Source: Bacteroidia bacterium
GTDB lineage: Bacteria > Bacteroidota > Bacteroidia > Chitinophagales > JAUHXS01
Assembly: GCA_030426955.1 (NCBI GenBank)
Contig: JAUHXS010000007.1
Location: 1 to 64,000 of the forward strand
Direction: 5' to 3'
DNA: 64,000 bases
Positions 57,915 through 64,000 of the stretch are shown piece after piece (position 1 is the stretch's first letter; each line of letters starts with the position of its first letter). The notes below the pieces were generated by a model. The model searched no databases. It saw nothing but the letters and a program-made list of their open reading frames with translations, and had not been told where the DNA came from. A program made the translations under genes and the position numbers.

Positions 57915-60900
57915 ATGATTCGTTTATTTGTAATATTAATTGCTGTTGTATTTAGCCTTAAGACTTTTGCTCAAGATGTCGTTCCTACAAAAGGAAAAGA
58001 GTTTTGGTTTGGGTTCATGTTTAATCCTGATGCTAACGTAATAACGAGTGATAATCTATTATATGTATACATATCTTCTAATAAGAATACAAATGGTAAT
58101 ATAACCATTCCAGGAGGCACTTATAATGAAAACTTTACAGTTACCGCGAATGTAACCAAAGAGATCATTATTGATAAACCTATAGGGCATGCAGTACTCT
58201 CTGAACAAATTGAAAAGAAAGGCTTTGTGTTGACAACCGAGGACACCGTAAGTGTATTTGTCGTTAACTTTGAAAGTGCTTCTGCTGATGGAACAAAAGT
58301 CTTGCCTATACGGTCGATAGGCAACCAATATAGGCTTTTAGGTTATGAGTCACGATTTGAAGGTTTAAGTAGTGAGTTTTTAATAGTTGCTACTGCTGAT
58401 AACACTGAGGTAGAAATCATCCCTGCTGCAAATACGATTGGTGGAAGACCTGCTGGAGTTCCCTTTTATACCGTGTTAAATAGAGGAGATGTATATCAAG
58501 TAAGGAGCTTAGATGATTTGACTGGAAGTGAAGTCAGAACAACTGACCAAAGTGGCTCTTGCAAGCCTTTTGCTTTTTTTGGAGGTGCAGAGTGTGCTAA
58601 TATTCCAGCAGATCCTTTTTGTACTTTTTGTGACCATATCGTAGACCAGCAGTTTCCAACCTCTGCTTGGGGTAGGGAGTACCATATGGCGCCTATTTTA
58701 GGGACAACAAGTTATACCTATAGAGTCATGGCAGATCGAGACAATACGAGCCTTACAATCAATGGGGGTACACCAATTATCTTGAATGAAGGGGAATTTA
58801 TTGAACGTAATGATGTAAGTACCCCTCAGGTATTTAACGCAGATAAAAGTATTTTGGTCGTGCAATACTTAGAAGGTAATAGCTGTGCAGGGGCAGGCGA
58901 CCCCTCTATGATGTCTTTAAATGCTACGGAGCAACGTATAAATAATATAACTTTTACAACAATAAAATCTGTCAGGATTACTCAACATGCTATTAATGTG
59001 ATTACCCCTACAGATCATATTAGTGAACTGCTACTAGATAATGCCGCTGTAAACCCTGCCTCATTTGTTCCCTTTCCTGCTGATCCGAGTTTTTCATATG
59101 CTAGAATCACAATTAATGAAGGTAGTCATACCTTGATGTCTCCTCAAGGATTTATTGCATACATTTATGGTGTTGGTGCTGACGAAAGCTATGCTTATTC
59201 AGCGGGTTCATTTTCACCCATTACCAAGTTGGGGGATACAATATACTGCACAGAAGATTCAGTAACTTTAACGAACATCTTAAACTTTGAAGATCCCTAC
59301 TGGACAACAGCTGACGATCCAAACGATACGTTAGCAACTGGAGATGTGTTCAAAGTGCTTCCAGAAGGAGGAAAAACGTATTTGGTTCATGGACTAGAGA
59401 TTCCTTCATTATGTCCCAAAGAATACTTTTATGTGGTAGAGTCTCCTGCACCTCCTGCAATAAGCTTTATAAAAGACGATGATACGCTCTGTGCGTCGCA
59501 GCCTGTTGAAATATCAGTTGTTACTAATCCTTCTTCTTCACTATATAGGTATCAATGGTCTCCATCTAGCTTAGTAAATAATCCATCTTCCTCTACTGTT
59601 TTAGTGTCACCTCCCGAAAGTATGTGGTTTTATTGCAGAGTATATACTGCTACACTTTGTACTGATGTGGTAGATAGTATTTTTGTTGAAGTAAAGCCTA
59701 GCGAAATAGTTTCTCTTCAGCCAGTATCTAATGATTCATTTATATGTAGAGGAGATACTATAACGCTCAAAGCTAACTCACAAACCCAACTTTTTTATGA
59801 TAATTTCAATAGTGGAATTAGTGGTAATTGGCTGACTGTAGATGGAGGAGAGGCCTCTGTAGCTTGTAGTTCTACTACTGGTGAGGGACTTTGGTTTAAT
59901 GGTAATGGTGTAAGACAGGCGGTAACTCCTGATCTAAATGTTAGTGGAGGAGGAACTATTACTTTCGACCTAAAAATTGCCAATGGAACGTTTCCTTGTG
60001 ATAATGCTGACTTTGGAGAAGATGTCGTCCTGGAATACTCCTTGAATGGAGGAGGAAATTGGTTTGTAATTGAAACATTCTTTGAAATATTATATCCTAA
60101 TTTCACTAGGCTAGAAATAGCCATTCCAGAAGTTGCTCATACTGCTAATAGTAGGTTTCGTTGGAGGCAATTATCCAACAGCGGCTTAAATCAAGATAAT
60201 TGGATGATTGATGAGGTTTTGATTACCTCTGTAGATTCAATTGGATTTACATATCAGTGGACACCTGATGATAGTGTTTTTTCTGACCTAACTTACACCA
60301 CACAAGCAAGTCCTAAGAAAGATATAAAATATTACGTAACAGCTGAGTCCGCTGAAAACTGTGAGTACCTCGACTCTATACTAATAGAAGTCGGAGACCC
60401 ATTTGATTTAAATACAACAAACGATACCTTAATGTGCTATTTGAATGGATTGCCAATCTATGCTATGCCTACTGCTGGTGAAGGGCATACTATTGCTTGG
60501 ATGCCCGATAGTGGTTTGTCCGATCCGCTAAGCTTTACGCCAATAGCTTCGCCAAATAAAACAACAAGCTACATAGCAGAGGTTACATCTAGACACGGTT
60601 GCTTTGCTCAAGATACAGTTACGATAACTTATGTAAGACAAGCTGAACTATTGATTTTCCCTCCAAGTGATACTATTTGCATTGGAGATACTTTAAACTT
60701 ATTGGGTCAAATATACAATTCACATGATTGCTACACAGATACTGTTCTAACTCCTATTGATATTGATACTTCATTGATAGTAGAGCCAGATATCATACAT
60801 ACAAACAACAGTATCTTTAACGCATTAAATACAAATACAGGACGGATACAATATAAAATAAACACCATAAATGAGGGATTCGGAGGAGCTCCCACCATTG

Positions 60901-62963
60901 AAGGACCATTGACAGATGTAGGTATAGTTGCTGATGAGCTTATTATGGGTATTGGTGTATTTATTGACTCAACGGGAGCAGATAGCACATTTGAAAACTT
61001 TACCATACGAATGCGCTGTGGCGATCTTGGAGAGCCCTTGCCAGTAGGTTTTGGGGCGTACATCTTTTTTAATGACCTAACAACAGTATATACTCCTAAA
61101 ACGGTTAGCCTTAATACAGGGTGGAACTACTTTTCATTTGATACTTCCTATTTTTTACAAGGCTCCTTGTCAAACATCTATGTAGATATATGTTATCAAA
61201 ATAGTGACTCTAATAGTTATGCATCTATTCGTGTAGAAGATTCTCCTGGTCAAGGACAGGGTATGGTATCTGGTATGAATGCTTGTGATACAGCAGAAGG
61301 TGGTATCTACAACTTTATACCAGCCACCCAGATTGTACATTCTCCAGTTGTCGAACCCAATATGGTTTTTAGCTGGACACCAGTAGGAGAAGTAGATGAC
61401 CCTGACCATTACGAAGTAATTACCTCTCCTGATACTACAGTCATTTATGAGCTTAGTGCCAAGGATACTATTTCTGGCTGTGTGTTTAAGCAAAACTCAA
61501 GAGTTCAAGTAGATGATAGTGTGATTAATGTGTCAGTTATACCAAATGATACTTTTATTTGTGAGGGTGGTATTATGCAGCTAACTGCTTCTGGAGGGAA
61601 CTTCTATGAATGGACACCTGCAATCAGTTTGAACAACCCTAATATTCCTACTCCAATAGCCTCTCCAAATGACAGTACCACCTACTCCGTTACTATTTCC
61701 AATGCTTGCTGGACAACTATGCGTGAAGCAACAATTGATGTAGAGCCGTCACCTATGTTGGAAAAGCCAGATAATATTGAACTGTGCTCTGGAGATACAA
61801 TACAAGTTGCTCTTACTAGCGACGATGGTATCATAAAGTGGACACCAAGTTATGGTCTAGATAGTCCTAATATCCAAAATCCTTTGATTTACACAGATCA
61901 AACTTTAACATATAATATACTAGTTACAGATTCTTTTACAAAATGTTTTAGCTCTACTTCTTTAACAGTAGATGTTTATAGCGATAATAATGGTGTCATA
62001 TTAACAGGCGATACTAGCATTTGTAAAGGGGATACCGTTACCCTTCGAGGGGCAAATGCAATAGATTATGAGTGGCTACCTGCAAACCTGATTTTAGGGA
62101 ACAATGATATACCTCAAGTAAGTAGCATTTCTGATACTTCTGTTCGCTATAATTTGGTGTTTGCGTATCAATACTGTGGTAATGATACGCAAAGTGTTTT
62201 AGTGACAGTTGATAGTCCCTCGTTTGAAGTTTTTCAGGATAGTGTGATTTGTATTGGCGATAATGTGCTATTGTATGTTGAAGGAGATACAAACAATAGC
62301 TACAATTGGTCCCCATTAGAAGATTTAACAATACTCAGTAATGACTCCGCATTGGTAGAGCCTAGTACGACCAGAACATATTATGTGACTGGAGAAAACA
62401 CGTTAGGTTGTAATAAAACAGATTCAGTGCTCATTCGGGTAGTTTCTTTGGCTGGGCTTGATGCATTAGAAGATACTTCCATTGCTTTAGGTTCAAGTAT
62501 TGTATTATCAGATTACCCTAGTGATCTTATTTATGCATGGACTCCTTCTGATTATCTTGACTGTGCAGATTGTCCTCGGCCTACTAGTACTCCTGATGAC
62601 AATATTTTATATACTGTTGTCATTACAGATAGCTTGAACGTTTGTATGGCAAGAGATTCAATGATGATTACTGTAGTCAATCCTTACTTAGATATTCCTT
62701 CTGCTTTTAGTCCAAATGATGATGACAAAAATGATGTTTTTATGCCAATTCAGGAAGGAGTAAAAGAAATACAAATTTTTGAAATATATAATAGGTGGGG
62801 GCAATTGGTCTTTTCTACTAGTCAAGTTAATACTGGTTGGGACGGTACACATAATGGAGAAATTCAGCCTATTGGTATCTATACATATGTTTTTAAAGCT
62901 ACCCTTTTTGGAGAAAACGATACTGATATTGAACGAAATGGTGTAGTTACCTTGCTAAAGTAG
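57915..62963 (+). CDS. T9SS type B protein, 1682 aa, IgGFc-binding N-terminus
   Basis: A very large secreted protein. A signal peptide (about 1-20) precedes an IgGFc-binding-like N-terminal domain (about 22-440): TKGKEFWFGFMFNPDANVIT, NKNTNGNITIPGGTYNEN, VLPIRSIGNQYRLLGYESRF and ILVVQYLEGNSCAGAGDPSM. Residues about 445-1590 form repeated Ig-like and gliding-type modules, each with CxGDxxxLxA-type cysteines and YxWxPxxxLxDxxxxxPxAxP (e.g. FICEGGIMQLTASGG, FICRGDTITLKANS). A type B sorting domain ends it: IPSAFSPNDDDKNDVFMPIQ, IYNRWGQLVFSTSQVNTGWD, IGIYTYVFKATLFGEND. Function is as a surface-displayed binding protein; whether it binds IgG is not implied. Confidence 0.88.
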   Translation: MIRLFVILIAVVFSLKTFAQDVVPTKGKEFWFGFMFNPDANVITSDNLLYVYISSNKNTNGNITIPGGTYNENFTVTANVTKEIIIDKPIGHAVLSEQIEKKGFVLTTEDTVSVFVVNFESASADGTKVLPIRSIGNQYRLLGYESRFEGLSSEFLIVATADNTEVEIIPAANTIGGRPAGVPFYTVLNRGDVYQVRSLDDLTGSEVRTTDQSGSCKPFAFFGGAECANIPADPFCTFCDHIVDQQFPTSAWGREYHMAPILGTTSYTYRVMADRDNTSLTINGGTPIILNEGEFIERNDVSTPQVFNADKSILVVQYLEGNSCAGAGDPSMMSLNATEQRINNITFTTIKSVRITQHAINVITPTDHISELLLDNAAVNPASFVPFPADPSFSYARITINEGSHTLMSPQGFIAYIYGVGADESYAYSAGSFSPITKLGDTIYCTEDSVTLTNILNFEDPYWTTADDPNDTLATGDVFKVLPEGGKTYLVHGLEIPSLCPKEYFYVVESPAPPAISFIKDDDTLCASQPVEISVVTNPSSSLYRYQWSPSSLVNNPSSSTVLVSPPESMWFYCRVYTATLCTDVVDSIFVEVKPSEIVSLQPVSNDSFICRGDTITLKANSQTQLFYDNFNSGISGNWLTVDGGEASVACSSTTGEGLWFNGNGVRQAVTPDLNVSGGGTITFDLKIANGTFPCDNADFGEDVVLEYSLNGGGNWFVIETFFEILYPNFTRLEIAIPEVAHTANSRFRWRQLSNSGLNQDNWMIDEVLITSVDSIGFTYQWTPDDSVFSDLTYTTQASPKKDIKYYVTAESAENCEYLDSILIEVGDPFDLNTTNDTLMCYLNGLPIYAMPTAGEGHTIAWMPDSGLSDPLSFTPIASPNKTTSYIAEVTSRHGCFAQDTVTITYVRQAELLIFPPSDTICIGDTLNLLGQIYNSHDCYTDTVLTPIDIDTSLIVEPDIIHTNNSIFNALNTNTGRIQYKINTINEGFGGAPTIEGPLTDVGIVADELIMGIGVFIDSTGADSTFENFTIRMRCGDLGEPLPVGFGAYIFFNDLTTVYTPKTVSLNTGWNYFSFDTSYFLQGSLSNIYVDICYQNSDSNSYASIRVEDSPGQGQGMVSGMNACDTAEGGIYNFIPATQIVHSPVVEPNMVFSWTPVGEVDDPDHYEVITSPDTTVIYELSAKDTISGCVFKQNSRVQVDDSVINVSVIPNDTFICEGGIMQLTASGGNFYEWTPAISLNNPNIPTPIASPNDSTTYSVTISNACWTTMREATIDVEPSPMLEKPDNIELCSGDTIQVALTSDDGIIKWTPSYGLDSPNIQNPLIYTDQTLTYNILVTDSFTKCFSSTSLTVDVYSDNNGVILTGDTSICKGDTVTLRGANAIDYEWLPANLILGNNDIPQVSSISDTSVRYNLVFAYQYCGNDTQSVLVTVDSPSFEVFQDSVICIGDNVLLYVEGDTNNSYNWSPLEDLTILSNDSALVEPSTTRTYYVTGENTLGCNKTDSVLIRVVSLAGLDALEDTSIALGSSIVLSDYPSDLIYAWTPSDYLDCADCPRPTSTPDDNILYTVVITDSLNVCMARDSMMITVVNPYLDIPSAFSPNDDDKNDVFMPIQEGVKEIQIFEIYNRWGQLVFSTSQVNTGWDGTHNGEIQPIGIYTYVFKATLFGENDTDIERNGVVTLLK

Positions 62964-63174
62964 TAACTTCGTAAAATCTTAATAAACGCTCATACAAGCG
63001 TCTATTTCCTTTCAATATAGAGTGGAATAGATATCAGGTACCATTCTATTTAATTAGACATCTTTTATTTTTGTTTGTGAATAATTATTTGAAATAATCC
63101 TTATTGATACAAGCATTTAGCAATAACTTTAAGCTTAATATTGGACTATTCAAAGCTTGAATAAATTATAAATC

Positions 63175-64000
63175 ATGAACTCAAAACTAATCCAAAGATT
63201 ATTTTTTTTGTGTAGTATAATCTCTTTTTTCTACGCTTGTGTACCAGCTAATAAGCTTCAAGATGAAGAAGCTGCAAGGAGAAGAGCAGAAGAGGAAAGT
63301 TCCAATTGTAGAGAAAAGTTACAGCAAGCCTTACAAGATGCCGAGAATAAAAGTAAACTTTTAAGTGAAGCGGAAAAGTCAATCAAAGAATTGGTAGAAG
63401 ATACAGCAACGCTTTCTTCTCAATACAGCCGAATGAAGGCCATGAATAAAGATCTTGATGCACTTTATGATAAGGTAATTGCTCAAAATAAAGATCTCTT
63501 GAATACGAGTACAATAGAAAATCAAAAACTAAGCATTGAGCTAGAAAATAAAGAAGAAGAGCTAGAAAAAGAAGCTGAAAAACTAAAAGCTTTAGAAGCT
63601 TCTTTGAAAAAGAAAGAATCTGATATTGATGCCTTAAATAAAAGCCTAAGCTCAAGAGAAGCTAAAGTAAAAGAGCTAGAGGATGTATTGAAGAAGAAGG
63701 ACGAGGCGACATTGGCATTAAAGAAAAAAATCAATGATGCGCTACTTGGTTTTGAAGGAGATCTTACTGTTAAGCAAAAAAATGGCAAAGTCTATGTATC
63801 TATTTCCGAAAAGCTGCTATTTCAATCTGGCCGAACAGAAGTTGACCCTAAAGGAAAAGAGGCGTTGGAAAAAGTAGCGCAAGTATTGAAGAAAAATGAT
63901 GACATTAATGTTCTTATCGAAGGACATACAGATAGTATCCCGATGACACCTAACGCTAGAATAAAAGATAACTGGGATCTAAGTGTACTGCGTGCAACAT
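63175..64000 (+). CDS. OmpA-family lipoprotein with coiled coil (truncated by window)
   Basis: The reading frame starts at ATG 63175 and runs off the right edge, so the C-terminus is unseen. The first 22 residues give a lipoprotein signal (IISFFYAC). A long coiled coil follows (about 30-195), rich in Glu, Lys and Ala (ARRRAEEESSNCREKLQQAL; LENKEEELEKEAEKLKALE). The visible OmpA-like domain has VSISEKLLFQSGRTEVDPKG and VLIEGHTDSIPMTP followed by NWDLSVLRAT, typical of OmpA/MotB peptidoglycan-binding domains. It should tether the outer membrane to peptidoglycan. It lies 211 bases after the IgGFc-like gene; the gap contains a small ACGCT-AGCGT hairpin and nothing else recognised. Confidence 0.88.
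   Translation, partial: MNSKLIQRLFFLCSIISFFYACVPANKLQDEEAARRRAEEESSNCREKLQQALQDAENKSKLLSEAEKSIKELVEDTATLSSQYSRMKAMNKDLDALYDKVIAQNKDLLNTSTIENQKLSIELENKEEELEKEAEKLKALEASLKKKESDIDALNKSLSSREAKVKELEDVLKKKDEATLALKKKINDALLGFEGDLTVKQKNGKVYVSISEKLLFQSGRTEVDPKGKEALEKVAQVLKKNDDINVLIEGHTDSIPMTPNARIKDNWDLSVLRAT

Noticed and set aside
1-64000. tRNA, rRNA, riboswitch or insertion-sequence genes
   Set aside because: I looked for clover-leaf features, conserved rRNA segments, transposase motifs and integrase motifs on both strands and found none that I could support.

Overview
The window is a stretch of chromosome from an AT-rich member of the Bacteroidota, probably a free-living gliding or surface-associated lineage. 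The evidence is the type IX secretion system (T9SS) cargo: five proteins end in type B (gliding-motility-associated, SprB-like) sorting domains and at least two in type A (Por) tails. There is also a PorP/SprF-family membrane protein, CKKDE-type lipoproteins, a TonB-dependent receptor with a carboxypeptidase-regulatory-like N-terminus, TAnnTTTG promoter elements, no Shine-Dalgarno pattern and many TTG/GTG starts. I could not place it below phylum. No rRNA, tRNA, CRISPR array, transposase or integrase was seen.

Layout. 1-3.7 kb: priA and a PfkB sugar kinase on the minus strand. 3.8-10 kb: plus-strand exported proteins (lipoproteins, a DUF72 protein, a beta-propeller lipoprotein, a CX4CH choice-of-anchor-V-like protein, a T9SS type A protein). 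10-14.2 kb: recQ followed 1 base later by another T9SS type A protein, minus strand. 14.2-18.2 kb: a tight operon kdsD - mannose-1-phosphate guanylyltransferase - methionine/glutamine-type aminotransferase - omega-amidase. 18.3-20.2 kb: a small lipoprotein and a TPR protein. 20.2-21.6 kb: RNase PH and a SMUG2-type glycosylase, minus strand. 21.7-28.4 kb: fatty-acid desaturase, rmuC, an exported protein and a secreted TPR-CHAT protease-like protein. 28.4-31.6 kb: apt and an acyl-CoA dehydrogenase, split by an AAA/DUF4143 ATPase gene that sits between two exact 42-bp copies of the apt 3' end. 31.8-41.5 kb: a beta-barrel protein, two giant SBBP-repeat adhesins, a GlcD-type oxidase and SprF, minus strand. 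41.7-46.4 kb: DPP-IV peptidase and a type B T9SS protein. 46.4-49 kb: another type B protein on the opposite strand, and a ParE-type toxin-antitoxin pair. 49.2-57.7 kb: HTTM protein plus TonB receptor, a hidden 45-aa lipoprotein, glycosyltransferase plus alkyltransferase-like protein, a coiled-coil protein and a YyaL/DUF255 protein. 57.9-64 kb: a 1682-aa IgGFc-binding-like type B protein and the start of an OmpA-family lipoprotein cut by the window edge.

How the parts work together. Most of the accessory content is cell-surface biology: cargo for T9SS, its SprF-type partner, surface lipoproteins, a TonB importer and envelope sugar synthesis. Housekeeping genes (priA, recQ, rmuC, rph, SMUG2, ATL, apt) are interleaved singly.

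The most unusual signals are non-coding or lie at the DNA level. One is a family of 7-bp-periodic repeats found between genes and also inside two genes (the SprF signal region and a glycosyltransferase). Another is GC-rich PAGKAG-type palindromes inside coding regions. A third is a nested ~195-bp palindrome after the TonB receptor. The fourth is the 42-bp apt duplication that marks insertion of the ATPase unit. I did not find a complete system that I could confidently call undescribed. The ATPase insertion unit, the secreted CHAT protein with its partner and the CX4CH export operon are the best candidates for follow-up.
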